Part shown: positions 1 to 7,892 of the stretch, piece after piece
How the letters are laid out: every line of letters begins with the position of its first letter
Numbering within the stretch: the stretch's first letter is position 1
NCBI RefSeq assembly: GCF_947258355.1
Contig: NZ_CAMYIC010000026.1
Location: forward strand, 1 to 64,000
Reading direction: 5' to 3'
Length of the DNA stretch: 64,000 nucleotides
Origin: an uncultured Allomuricauda sp.
Lineage (GTDB): Bacteria; Bacteroidota; Bacteroidia; Flavobacteriales; Flavobacteriaceae
Notes under the pieces: generated by a model
The model's input: the letters and a program-made list of their open reading frames with translations, nothing else
What the model was told of the DNA's origin: nothing
Databases searched by the model: none
Made by a program: the position numbers and the translations under genes

Positions 1-170
1 AAAACCTTTAATAGGATGGGGTGATTATAGGGTACTTAGTGTTCTTTACCTAATGTCTTATTTCTAATAAGGTTTACGTTGCTCCAAGGGGTTTTTGAGG
101 TTGAGCCCCTTGGTTGTAACGGTTTTAAGATCAAATATATGTTCCCATAAATTTGACCTACTTTTTCGGA

Positions 171-197
171 AAAGAGCCGTTTTTACGGCTCTTTTTT
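171..197 (+). terminator. Intrinsic terminator
   Basis: A 10-bp perfect stem, AAAGAGCCGT (171-180) with ACGGCTCTTT (185-194), closes a TTTT loop and runs into a T tract. It would end transcription entering from left of the window and insulates trxB. Confidence 0.85.
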
Positions 198-304
198 ATT
201 TGGAGAATCTTCAAATGGGGTTATAAGACCATTTCATCCACAATTGTTCACATCTTTTAAGAAAACCCAAAAAAGATGGAGTGTAAGTTTTTGGACAAAA
301 AACC

Positions 305-312
305 TACTTTTG
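305..312 (+). promoter_or_regulatory. Candidate -7 element of trxB promoter
   Basis: TACTTTTG matches the Bacteroidota sigma-A -7 consensus TAnnTTTG. It lies 27 bp before the trxB ATG. A TTTTTG run at 288-293 is too close to be an ideal -33 element, so only the -7 match is solid. A purine-rich CAGGAGAAG stretch follows at about 327-335 as a plausible ribosome binding site. Confidence 0.5.
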
Positions 313-338
313 TAAAGTAACATTTCAGGAGAAGATTT

Positions 339-1307
339 ATGTCAGAACAAGTGGAAAGAATCAAAACATTGATCATAGGATCAGGACCAGCTGGCTATAC
401 AGCTGCGATTTATGCCTCAAGGGCGGATTTAAAACCGGTTTTATATACGGGAATGGAGCCTGGAGGGCAGTTGACCACGACTACAGAGGTGGACAATTTC
501 CCCGGTTATCCAGAAGGAATAGATGGACCAGCCATGATGATGCAGTTGCAACAGCAAGCTGAAAGGTTTGGAACCGAAGTGAGAATAGGGATGGTAACTG
601 CTGTAGAACTCAGCGATGAAGTTGGGGGAATACACAAAATCACTGTGGACGATTCAACACAGTTGGAAGCAGAAACCGTAATCATCTCAACAGGTGCTTC
701 GGCCAAATATTTGAATATACCAAGCGAACAGCGTTTAAGAGGAGGTGGGGTATCTGCCTGTGCGGTTTGTGACGGATTTTTCTACAAAGGTCAAGATGTG
801 GCTATTGTTGGGGCAGGGGATACCGCCGCTGAAGAAGCATCTTACTTGGCGAATATTTGCACTAAGGTGACCATGTTGGTTCGAAAAGATTACATGAGAG
901 CCTCAAAAGCCATGCAACACCGTGTAAACAGTATGGACAATATTGAAATCAGGTATAATACTGAGGTTGATGAGGTATTGGGCGACCAAGTAGTCGAGGG
1001 TATTCGAGTTGTGAACAATCAAACTGGAGAGAAAGAAGAAATCCCGGTAACCGGACTGTTTATAGCTATTGGTCATAAACCGAATACAGATATATTTAAA
1101 GGACAGTTGGATATGGATGAGACGGGCTATATTGTAACTCAACCAAAATCCACCAAAACAAACAAACCTGGTGTTTTTGCCAGTGGCGATGCACAGGATA
1201 AAATATACAGACAGGCTGTAACTGCGGCTGGAACTGGATGTATGGCCGCTTTAGATGCAGAGCGGTATTTGGCCGCTGTGGAAAGTAAAGAAATGCTGGC
1301 CTCCTAA
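339..1307 (+). CDS. trxB: Thioredoxin-disulfide reductase
   Basis: Flavoenzyme that uses NADPH to reduce thioredoxin in the cytoplasm. The 322-residue length is typical. The FAD-binding GSGPAG motif sits at residues 14-19, the redox-active dithiol CAVC at 141-144, and the NADPH-binding GAGDTA motif at about 158-163. The C-terminal GDAQD segment contacts FAD in this family. The ATG at 339 is preceded by a purine-rich site. The gene stands alone, between a terminator at 171-197 and another at 1327-1358. Confidence 0.97.
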   Translation: MSEQVERIKTLIIGSGPAGYTAAIYASRADLKPVLYTGMEPGGQLTTTTEVDNFPGYPEGIDGPAMMMQLQQQAERFGTEVRIGMVTAVELSDEVGGIHKITVDDSTQLEAETVIISTGASAKYLNIPSEQRLRGGGVSACAVCDGFFYKGQDVAIVGAGDTAAEEASYLANICTKVTMLVRKDYMRASKAMQHRVNSMDNIEIRYNTEVDEVLGDQVVEGIRVVNNQTGEKEEIPVTGLFIAIGHKPNTDIFKGQLDMDETGYIVTQPKSTKTNKPGVFASGDAQDKIYRQAVTAAGTGCMAALDAERYLAAVESKEMLAS

Positions 1308-1326
1308 AAGCTTGATGGTATCAAAT

Positions 1327-1358
1327 AAAAAAGGCACTGAGTTATCAGTGCCTTTTTT
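1327..1358. terminator. Bidirectional intrinsic terminator
   Basis: A 14-bp perfect stem (AAAAAAGGCACTGA with TCAGTGCCTTTTTT) closes a GTTA loop. T tracts lie on both strands, so it serves both trxB (plus) and the convergent small secreted-protein gene (minus). Confidence 0.92.
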
Positions 1359-1370
1359 GTTGATTGTAAC

Positions 1371-1814
1371 TCAATCAATCCGCTTGTAATTCTCTGAAAA
1401 TGTTCTGTTTCCATCTGCATCGACCGTAATTTGGCTGAAGGAGTCTTCTTTAAGGATAAGCTCAAAAGCAAAGTTTCGCATAGTATCCAGAGCCTTCATC
1501 ATATCATCGTCTCCGTATTCTATGACTTCAATCAATGAAGTATCCGTTATTTTATAAGACCCATAACCAAATCTTCCATTTGGTTCATCTGGAACATATC
1601 GGGTCCACATGATTTTTTCTTTGGAATACATTTTCACCTGTCTATAGCCATCCGATTTTTTAATGGTATCTATAACATTTTGACCGTCATAATTGTAAAA
1701 ACTTTCCAATTCCCATGTACCTTCTATAGTTGGTTTGTTAGGTTCGTGTCCCTTAAAGCCTCCCGAGAATAGGAAAACAAAAATAAGGGTGAAAAGTAAA
1801 ACTGATTTTTTCAT
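1371..1814 (-). CDS. Secreted lipocalin-like protein of unknown function
   Basis: A 147-residue protein with a clear N-terminal signal peptide (MKKS followed by a phenylalanine/leucine-rich core) and no lipobox cysteine. The mature part begins with a GTWELESF-type strand typical of small lipocalin-like beta-barrels in Bacteroidota. No catalytic motif is evident. It is probably periplasmic. It sits convergently with trxB and shares its terminator. The fold is inferred from the opening strand only. Confidence 0.7.
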   Translation of the reverse strand: MKKSVLLFTLIFVFLFSGGFKGHEPNKPTIEGTWELESFYNYDGQNVIDTIKKSDGYRQVKMYSKEKIMWTRYVPDEPNGRFGYGSYKITDTSLIEVIEYGDDDMMKALDTMRNFAFELILKEDSFSQITVDADGNRTFSENYKRID

Positions 1815-1934
1815 AATGCCCTACCTTTATTACTGTTAGAATATCTAAAAGGTAAGGATAAATTTTAACATTATTAAATTATATGACTTTAAAAATTACA
1901 CCCTGTTAATATTTTCATTGTTATTTTTATGAAT

Positions 1935-2990
1935 TTAATAATGTAGTAGTTTCAATTGATTGTCTAGACTATTAACCAATCTTTGGATATCATCTTTTGT
2001 GTGATAAGCACTCAGCACTATCCGGCTTACAATAGGCCCAGTATCATTCGGGTAGTTGAAGTTAGTGAAGACAAAACCATCTTTTTGCAAAGCTGATGTC
2101 ATCTTATCACTTTGAAACTCGAACGATGGGTGACCATCCATATGTTCAAAAAAAGATGGTTTTTTTAATAGTGACTTAAATAGGTGATAGTTCTTTTTCA
2201 GCAGTCCTAAGCGTTCGGTATATAAATCAGAGGCCTCTAAAAGTGTTGCCATGAATGCGGGCGAGGTTGGGCTTGCCCCACCATAAAATGGTGTGGCTTC
2301 CAACATTTTAATATCTTCCTTATCTCCAAAAACAGCTCCACCTTGGACGCCCAATGCTTTGCCTAGAGAACAGCATACCAATAGTTTGGAAGGTTGTAGG
2401 TCTTTAAGGATGCCATAACAACCATTTCCATTGGTGCCAACAACGCCAATGCCATGAGAGTCATCACCGATCAGGATTACCTTGTCCAAAGGGAGTTGGC
2501 GTAGTCCATGAAAGTTCGGGAACTGTTCTCCAGAAAAGTCAATGGTGTCAAAAAGAACGACAGGCATTCTACTTTTGTCCAGCTCCGTTGATATACAGCG
2601 AAACAATTCATCCAAGCTTGATGTAGTTTTTACCCCATTAATCAAAAGTGCTGTATGAGCATATGGTACAGCGATAACAGGATGTCCTTGTTCCAGTAGA
2701 TGGTGAACCACCAACTGAGCGGCCAAATAACCACTGGACATGGTCAAACAACTTTCACTGCCAACCCAATGGGCCAAATGCCTTTCGGTTTCTCCATAAA
2801 TATCCATGGTAACATTAGATTTCCGGGAGGCGCCGTAGTGCATTCCGTACTTGGAAACATTTTTTAAGTACAGCTCTTTAAAAGGGGCATGATTTTGCAC
2901 CCCCAAATAAGCTGTTCCCCCAAAATATAAATAGGGTTGACCATCAATTAAAATCTCTCTATCGGGTATGCTTTGGATCGGGTAAGCCAT
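1935..2990 (-). CDS. Fold-type I PLP enzyme, AONS-like (alpha-oxoamine synthase-related aminotransferase)
   Basis: A 351-residue member of the class I/II aminotransferase superfamily, closest in layout to 8-amino-7-oxononanoate synthase. Visible marks are the GDDSHGIGVVG segment at about 175-185, where the Asp and His correspond to the cofactor-contacting DxxH of the family, and the Schiff-base lysine in CSLGKALGVQGG (Lys211). It is shorter than typical BioF (about 385 residues). Its ATG overlaps the stop of the upstream epimerase by one base (TAATG), so the two are translationally coupled. No biotin gene is nearby, so a BioF role is doubtful. The substrate is unknown. Confidence 0.75.
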   Translation of the reverse strand: MAYPIQSIPDREILIDGQPYLYFGGTAYLGVQNHAPFKELYLKNVSKYGMHYGASRKSNVTMDIYGETERHLAHWVGSESCLTMSSGYLAAQLVVHHLLEQGHPVIAVPYAHTALLINGVKTTSSLDELFRCISTELDKSRMPVVLFDTIDFSGEQFPNFHGLRQLPLDKVILIGDDSHGIGVVGTNGNGCYGILKDLQPSKLLVCCSLGKALGVQGGAVFGDKEDIKMLEATPFYGGASPTSPAFMATLLEASDLYTERLGLLKKNYHLFKSLLKKPSFFEHMDGHPSFEFQSDKMTSALQKDGFVFTNFNYPNDTGPIVSRIVLSAYHTKDDIQRLVNSLDNQLKLLHY

Positions 2991-4000
2991 TATAGCAATT
3001 CTATTCCGCTTCCTGGCAACTCAGGAAAAATAACTTTTCCGTTCTCCAAAATATCGACTCCATTCGCAATATCCCCTTTTAAAAGCATGGCTCCGTCCAT
3101 ATCCACATAATCCAACTGAGGCAACAATTGTGCAATGGCAGAGATGCCCACGGTGGACTCTGTCATACAACCAACCATAAGTTGTAGTCCCAACTCCCGT
3201 CCTTTTTTGATCATGCGTCTGGCTGGGGTTAATCCTCCACATTTGGTCAATTTAATGTTGATACCATGAAAGTAAGGACCACATTGTACCACATCAGATT
3301 CAATAATACAGCTTTCATCAGCAATAACGGGAAGAACGGATTGTTCCTTCACCAACGCCATTCCATCCCAATCATCGGCTTTGAGCGGTTGTTCCAAAAA
3401 CTCTACACCAAGCTCTTTTAATAACGGTGCATTTTTGATGGTTTCCTCGGCGGTCCAAGCAGTGTTGGCATCTATTCGGAAAATACTATCCGTATGCTTT
3501 CTGAGTTCTCGAACAATGGCAACATCATCCGAGGTGCCTAATTTGATTTTGTACAATGGCCATGGTTTCTCTTGGAGTTTGGCCACCATTTTATCTATAG
3601 TATCTATTCCGATGGTATAGTTCGTTATTGGATAATTTTCGGTAGTTGTGCCCCAAAGCTCGTACAGTGGTTTTCCTTTTAGTTTTCCATAAAGATCATT
3701 CGCAGCCAAATCCAAGGCGCAAAGGGTGAATTTATGCAGATTCAGTGATTCTAAATGTTCATAGAAGTTTTCAGGAGTGTCAAAAACGTACCCTTCAATT
3801 TGTTCTCTTACGTTTTCTATCTCGGCCATCATCCCTTCGATGGTAATTTTATAATAAGGGTTCGACGTCGCTTCTCCATAACCGGTTTTGCCATCTAAAG
3901 ACAAACAAACAACCAAGGTATCCTGTTCATCCCTTGATTCTCTGGAAATGGTAAAGGTATGTACTAATTGAAGCGTGTATTTTTTGAGCGCTATCTGCAT
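2990..4000 (-). CDS. Dipeptide epimerase (L-Ala-D/L-Glu epimerase-like, enolase superfamily)
   Basis: A 336-residue muconate-lactonizing-subgroup enolase. The catalytic KxK (KIK, 151-153), metal ligands Asp177 (RIDAN), Glu203 (FLEQP) and Asp228 (IADES), and the distal Lys250 (NIK) are all present. A YVDMDGAMLL segment near the C-terminus matches the substrate-specificity DxD loop of Ala-Glu epimerases. The family inverts the second residue of dipeptides such as L-Ala-D-Glu from peptidoglycan turnover. It is first in a two-gene unit with the AONS-like enzyme. The exact dipeptide cannot be read from the sequence. Confidence 0.85.
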   Translation of the reverse strand: MQIALKKYTLQLVHTFTISRESRDEQDTLVVCLSLDGKTGYGEATSNPYYKITIEGMMAEIENVREQIEGYVFDTPENFYEHLESLNLHKFTLCALDLAANDLYGKLKGKPLYELWGTTTENYPITNYTIGIDTIDKMVAKLQEKPWPLYKIKLGTSDDVAIVRELRKHTDSIFRIDANTAWTAEETIKNAPLLKELGVEFLEQPLKADDWDGMALVKEQSVLPVIADESCIIESDVVQCGPYFHGINIKLTKCGGLTPARRMIKKGRELGLQLMVGCMTESTVGISAIAQLLPQLDYVDMDGAMLLKGDIANGVDILENGKVIFPELPGSGIELL

Positions 4001-4057
4001 AATCAGTTAGGTGTTGAGTCCTGCTAAGATAGGGTATCAAGGAAATATAATAAAGAC

Positions 4058-4085
4058 AAAAGCCCACTGAAAATTCAGTGGGCCT
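4058..4085 (-). terminator. Intrinsic terminator after the GIN-domain gene
   Basis: A 9-bp perfect stem (GCCCACTGA, 4062-4070, with TCAGTGGGC, 4075-4083) and a 4-base loop. On the minus strand it is followed by TTTTG. It lies just after the stop of the GIN-domain lipoprotein gene. Confidence 0.8.
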
Positions 4086-4108
4086 TTGCATATTTAAAGG
4101 GAATTGGA

Positions 4109-4831
4109 TTAATATTTACGTACGCTCCCTGAAACGGATTTTTTGGTTTCTACGCTGGCATCGCCACTGTACCTTATATCCGCACCACTACTGGCATCGG
4201 CTACCAACGACTCCGAAACATTAACGGAGATATCTGCACCACTGCTGGCATCCGCATGGCATCTTTTAACCATTAGGTCTTGTGCCTTAATGTCAGAACC
4301 ACTGCTGGCATCCGCAAAGAGTGCATCTGCTTGCCCCGAAACTTTAATGTCCGCACCACTGCTTGCATCGGCAGAAACTTCACCTGCCACTACTTCTACA
4401 TGTAGGTCGGCACCGCTACTGGAATCCAGTTCTAAATTTTCAGCCTTGATTACATTTTGGGCGATAAGGTCGGCACCACTAGAACTTTCCAATGCCGTTA
4501 CCTCAGGAAGGGTCACATATACCTTTTTGGTAGCTCTTCCAATGTTCTCGATGGCATGAATTTTAAGTCTACCATCCTTAATATCGGTTCCAATAAGGTC
4601 TATGATATTTTCATCGGCTTCCACGGATATTTTAAAATCCGAACCTTGTGTTACAAATACGTCGATTCCTTCGGAGGCCAAAACAATGTCGAAATCTTCG
4701 GTAACATCACGGGTTTCCTCCACGATTTCCCCATTACCTGTTTTTCCATTACCGAAATTCATATCCATCATACATGAGGATGCGAATAACGATAGGAGTA
4801 CGGTGATTGCTAATCTTGCTAGTGTTGTCAT
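4109..4831 (-). CDS. Head GIN (DUF2807) domain lipoprotein
   Basis: A 240-residue predicted lipoprotein (lipobox ending in Cys20, FASSC) with the beta-helical GIN/DUF2807 fold. It contains six SSGAD-type turns (ESSSGADL, DSSSGADL, DASSGADI and variants) between about residues 113 and 220, each marking one rung of a right-handed beta-helix. The molecular function of the family is not established; members sit with PspC/PadR genes and are thought to act at the envelope. It is last in the minus-strand cluster DUF4870-PadR-PspC-GIN, 127 bp after PspC. Confidence 0.9.
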   Translation of the reverse strand: MTTLARLAITVLLSLFASSCMMDMNFGNGKTGNGEIVEETRDVTEDFDIVLASEGIDVFVTQGSDFKISVEADENIIDLIGTDIKDGRLKIHAIENIGRATKKVYVTLPEVTALESSSGADLIAQNVIKAENLELDSSSGADLHVEVVAGEVSADASSGADIKVSGQADALFADASSGSDIKAQDLMVKRCHADASSGADISVNVSESLVADASSGADIRYSGDASVETKKSVSGSVRKY

Positions 4832-4958
4832 GATTGTTGTTTTACTATTGATTGATTTTGATAAATAAATTGTTCAAAACTGAATAAATCCAGTGTAAAT
4901 GTCCTTTTTAATATGTGTTATTTAAACAAAGAGTTACCCAATTGACGATTTAGGGGAC

Positions 4959-6692
4959 TCAATTGTTACTTTTTTCCGTGGCTTTTACTTTTACCCCGTC
5001 CTCATTAATCTTCATTTCAAAGGAATCTTGGTTATCTTTAATGTCGATATCGATACCATCCTCATTGATGATGATTTTACCATTACCATCGGAATCATCG
5101 TCATCATCTTCAGGGCAATCCAAACAGTTTAGCTCCCCATCGTCGTCCATTAACCAATAGTGGTCAACTAGACCGGTTCTGTAGTAGCCTTGGTCATTTT
5201 TAATACCTCGGCCAATATATCTGTTTGTGGATTCATCAAAATATACGGTTTTGGATTCAGGCACGTATATGGTTATGGTTACCTCTTGGTTTCTGGCTTT
5301 ATTGGATATTTCCGTGGTCAAGTATTTGTCCAACACTATTTCCTGGCCATCAACTGTGTAAGTATATTCAATGTTTCTTGCACGGTCACGGGCCGCTGGT
5401 GTTGAGCTTCCATTCGCATCTTTTCTTATATTGATGCTAATGGAATCTGTATCTGACTTTCTTATTTTAATGTCGATCTCATCCGAGATAAGAACTCGGT
5501 TGTCGTTTTCATCATACCCAAAGGTCATTCTACCAAAATGTATATCGTCACGACTGTAATCCATGTCCATATCCTTCATTTTAATGACCAAAGTATCGGA
5601 TGGAACCTCCATGACCAACTCGTTTCTATCGTTTACGCTTCCCGTATAGGAGAATTCAGCAGCTTGCCTAATACCAAACACTATCAGAGCGCCCACAGAG
5701 ATCAACCAAAGACCCAACAGGGAGAACTTGGCTATGTTTCCGATAGATTTTAGGTTGTTCACCAAAATCTTCAGTCCTAAATAAAGTAAGAAGAAGAAAG
5801 GTATGCCAACGGCAAAGAACAACAAGATAGAAACTACCCATACAGGTGCTCCAGAGGTGTTCACGATTTCATAAAAATCGATACCGGGCACATGTACCGC
5901 ATCGAACATGCCCACGGTGAACAGACCAAAGAACAGTCCAACCAAGGTAGATGCACCGATGATGATCAATAGGATCCCTATGAATTTACCGAATACCTTA
6001 AAAAGGAACAGGATAATGTCCCCGATGGTATCAAAAAAGGTCTTGGAGCTGCTTTTGACCTTGTCGCCTACTTTGTCGTAGTCAACGTTTTTTACTTTTT
6101 CTGCAACATCATCAAACCCCTCTTTAACTTTGCGTTCTATATTGCTGATGTTGACGGGCTCCCCCCGCATATCCAATTTTTGGGAGGTTGTGGCGGCTTC
6201 GGGTACCAATATCCAAAGCAGGATATAGGCGATTAGACCAAAACCACTGGTAAACACGGCCAAAAGGATAAATATGAGCCTGATCCATAGGGCATCAATG
6301 CCTAAATAATGCTCTAGTCCAGCACAGACACCACCAATATATTTGTGGTCTATGTCCCGGTAGAGTTTTTTGGCCCTGCTGGATGGTTGAGCATAGGATT
6401 TTTTGGGTTCGTCCTCAAAAATATCCTCGTCGACCATATAATCCTCGGGCTGCCCCATTACTTCGATTACTTGATCTACTTCTTTATGGGTGATCACCTG
6501 TCGCTCGTTCTCCATTTTCTCCAAAAAGAGTTCGGCGATCCTTGCCTCGATATCGGCAATGATCTCGTCGCTTCCCTTGGTACCTGCGAAAGACCGTCTT
6601 ATGGACTCCAGGTACCGTCTCAGCTTGTTATACGCATCGTCGTCTATGTGGAAGAGCGTGTTTGCTAAATTTATATTTACTGTCTTGTTCAT
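4959..6692 (-). CDS. PspC domain-containing membrane protein
   Basis: A 577-residue protein with a modular layout. An N-terminal cytosolic helical region (about 1-105) is followed by a PspC domain (about 108-166, KLYRDIDHKYIGGVCAGL then a hydrophobic span). Three or four further membrane spans lie at about 220-365, and a long acidic C-terminal beta-rich region (DDDDDSDGNGK near 540) is probably periplasmic. PspC proteins sense envelope stress in proteobacteria, and in Bacteroidota this long form is paired with a PadR regulator. Its ATG lies 9 bp after the PadR stop, so they are almost certainly co-transcribed. Confidence 0.9.
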   Translation of the reverse strand: MNKTVNINLANTLFHIDDDAYNKLRRYLESIRRSFAGTKGSDEIIADIEARIAELFLEKMENERQVITHKEVDQVIEVMGQPEDYMVDEDIFEDEPKKSYAQPSSRAKKLYRDIDHKYIGGVCAGLEHYLGIDALWIRLIFILLAVFTSGFGLIAYILLWILVPEAATTSQKLDMRGEPVNISNIERKVKEGFDDVAEKVKNVDYDKVGDKVKSSSKTFFDTIGDIILFLFKVFGKFIGILLIIIGASTLVGLFFGLFTVGMFDAVHVPGIDFYEIVNTSGAPVWVVSILLFFAVGIPFFFLLYLGLKILVNNLKSIGNIAKFSLLGLWLISVGALIVFGIRQAAEFSYTGSVNDRNELVMEVPSDTLVIKMKDMDMDYSRDDIHFGRMTFGYDENDNRVLISDEIDIKIRKSDTDSISINIRKDANGSSTPAARDRARNIEYTYTVDGQEIVLDKYLTTEISNKARNQEVTITIYVPESKTVYFDESTNRYIGRGIKNDQGYYRTGLVDHYWLMDDDGELNCLDCPEDDDDDSDGNGKIIINEDGIDIDIKDNQDSFEMKINEDGVKVKATEKSNN

Positions 6693-6701
6693 TTTTTGAT
6701 T

Positions 6702-7031
6702 CTATTTTGTGTTGGTTACCAGATTGACTGCATTTCTTAGTTCATCCCAGGTGCCGTTTAGCTCGTTTAGGAACAACTGCCCTGTTTCTGTTAGTGCGTA
6801 ATATTTGCGCGGTGGCCCCGATGTGGATTCTTCCCAACGGTAGTTGAGTAATCCGGCATTCTTGAGCCTTGTGAGCAAAGGGTATATGGTACCTTCCACT
6901 ACTAACATCTTTGCGTCCTTTAAGGCTCCCAGAATTTCTGAGGCATACTTGTCATCATCCTTTAGGATGGATAGAATGCAGTACTCTAGAACCCCCTTTC
7001 GCATCTGTGCTTTTGTGTTTTCTATGTTCAT
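6702..7031 (-). CDS. PadR-family transcriptional regulator
   Basis: A 109-residue winged-helix protein with the PadR signature: KGVLEYCILSIL first helix, recognition region EGTIYPLLTRLKNAGLL, wing SGPPRKYYALTETG, then a dimerisation helix. The length is typical of the short PadR class. PadR proteins repress neighbouring membrane or transport genes and often themselves. It lies directly upstream of PspC, and a matching dyad (7798-7818) overlaps the cluster promoter. Confidence 0.93.
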   Translation of the reverse strand: MNIENTKAQMRKGVLEYCILSILKDDDKYASEILGALKDAKMLVVEGTIYPLLTRLKNAGLLNYRWEESTSGPPRKYYALTETGQLFLNELNGTWDELRNAVNLVTNTK

Positions 7032-7092
7032 AATTTCATGGTTCTATTAAATTAACTGTTCGTTTTTGTTCTTCCAAACTTTGTTTGGCTGC

Positions 7093-7134
7093 GTTTCCAC
7101 TCCATTCCCCTGAATTGGGCAGGGGAGTGGAAAC
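7093..7134. repeat. Long bulged stem-loop between DUF4870 and PadR genes
   Basis: GTTTCCACT + CCCCTG (7093-7101 and 7107-7112) pairs with CAGGGG + AGTGGAAAC (7120-7134). This gives a 15-bp stem with one 5-base bulge and a 7-base loop. No T tract follows on either strand, so it is not a standard terminator. It may be an mRNA processing or stability element that separates DUF4870 from padR expression. Confidence 0.6.
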
Positions 7135-7241
7135 GGTTCTTTGATTGATGATTGATGATGTTTTTTTCGTTTTTTGATTAATGGTTAAACTCCTTTTCTT
7201 TGATTGATGATGATTACTTCGGAGGTGATTAAGCTCCTATA

Positions 7242-7724
7242 TTATTTGATGAATTTTATGGTGAATGGGTATTTAAAATATTCTCCTTCATTGGTTCGTA
7301 TAGTGGCCAAAATGGTAAAAACTATGTTCACGATTGCAAGGGACACTTGCAAAAACCCCGATATACCTACTGGCCAAATGAGTCTTCCAAACCTAAAATC
7401 GTCGCTATCAATATGAATATTTAAATTATTTAGGTCGCTCAACCCGTGGAACCCAAAAAAGTTCCAATCGAACAAGTCTGGCCAAAATCCTATAAAGAAT
7501 GGAATGGTGACCAAACCTGCCACGATGGAGTAAAGCAACATACTAATTTGAAAATTAAGAGCTTGTTTGCCGTTGTAATCCACAAACTCATGCTCTTTTT
7601 TGTTAGCAGTCCACAAGATTAATGGAAGTATAAAGTTCCCAAAAGGGATAAAGTACTTCGAGAACATCGACGCGTGGATGATCGCGGATAAATTTCGTTC
7701 GTGTTTGGTAATTGTAGTTGCCAT
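7242..7724 (-). CDS. DUF4870 (Tic20-like) membrane protein
   Basis: A 160-residue protein with the DUF4870 pattern: a first span ending in FGNFILPLILW, the EFVDYNGKQALNFQ loop between spans one and two, then two more hydrophobic segments at about 60-80 and 120-145. The family is small, four-helix and integral, and of unknown function. It is first in the minus-strand cluster with PadR and PspC, directly behind the promoter/dyad at 7777-7818. A 210-bp gap with a stem-loop separates it from padR. Confidence 0.88.
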   Translation of the reverse strand: MATTITKHERNLSAIIHASMFSKYFIPFGNFILPLILWTANKKEHEFVDYNGKQALNFQISMLLYSIVAGLVTIPFFIGFWPDLFDWNFFGFHGLSDLNNLNIHIDSDDFRFGRLIWPVGISGFLQVSLAIVNIVFTILATIRTNEGEYFKYPFTIKFIK

Positions 7725-7776
7725 TTTTGATTGATGTTTTTTGATTGTAAAAGGGTTAACCTATTAGCTTACGATG

Positions 7777-7810
7777 CAAATATATATCCAAAAGATGGTA
7801 CTATGCAAAA
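7777..7810 (-). promoter_or_regulatory. Sigma-A promoter of the DUF4870-PadR-PspC-GIN cluster
   Basis: On the minus strand, -7 element TATATTTG (7784 to 7777) is a full TAnnTTTG match. A TTTTG (-33) at 7806-7810 lies 21 bp upstream. The expected start point is near 7770, giving a leader of about 45 nt before the DUF4870 ATG. Confidence 0.75.
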
Positions 7811-7818
7811 CAAAGTAC
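7798..7818. promoter_or_regulatory. Putative PadR operator (21-bp dyad)
   Basis: Imperfect palindrome of form GTACTnTG-N5-CAnAGTAC covering the -33 element of the cluster promoter. Length and symmetry suit a PadR dimer, and a PadR gene lies in the controlled cluster. Assignment to PadR is inference from position. Confidence 0.6.
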
Positions 7819-7842
7819 TATAATTTAACCTAAAATTAACAA

Positions 7843-7872
7843 TTTTGGATAACTTCTTTTTACCTATTTTTA
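7843..7872 (+). promoter_or_regulatory. Candidate promoter of the DUF4442 gene
   Basis: TTTTG (7843-7847), a 17-bp spacer, then TATTTTTA (7865-7872), which matches TAnnTTTG in all but the last base. It ends 20 bp before the ATG at 7893. Confidence 0.5.
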
Positions 7873-7892
7873 GGCAGAGATAAATAAAGTAT

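Larger units (their letters stand above)
1..338. other. Intergenic region upstream of trxB
   Basis: No complete gene is visible here. One forward frame is open from position 2 to a TAA at 65-67 (21 codons, hydrophobic end). It could be the tail of a gene lying left of the window, but it is too short to identify. An 8-bp perfect stem (CCAAGGGG, 84-91, with CCCCTTGG, 106-113) is followed by an intrinsic terminator at 171-197. The trxB promoter and leader occupy the right end. Confidence 0.5.

Noticed and set aside
2..67. Open 21-codon forward frame at the left edge
   Set aside because: Too short to identify; could be the tail of an outside gene, so only noted in the intergenic entry.
4143..4559. 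138-codon forward frame opposite the GIN gene
   Set aside because: An antisense shadow of the SSGAD repeats, giving artificial PLLASA repeats.
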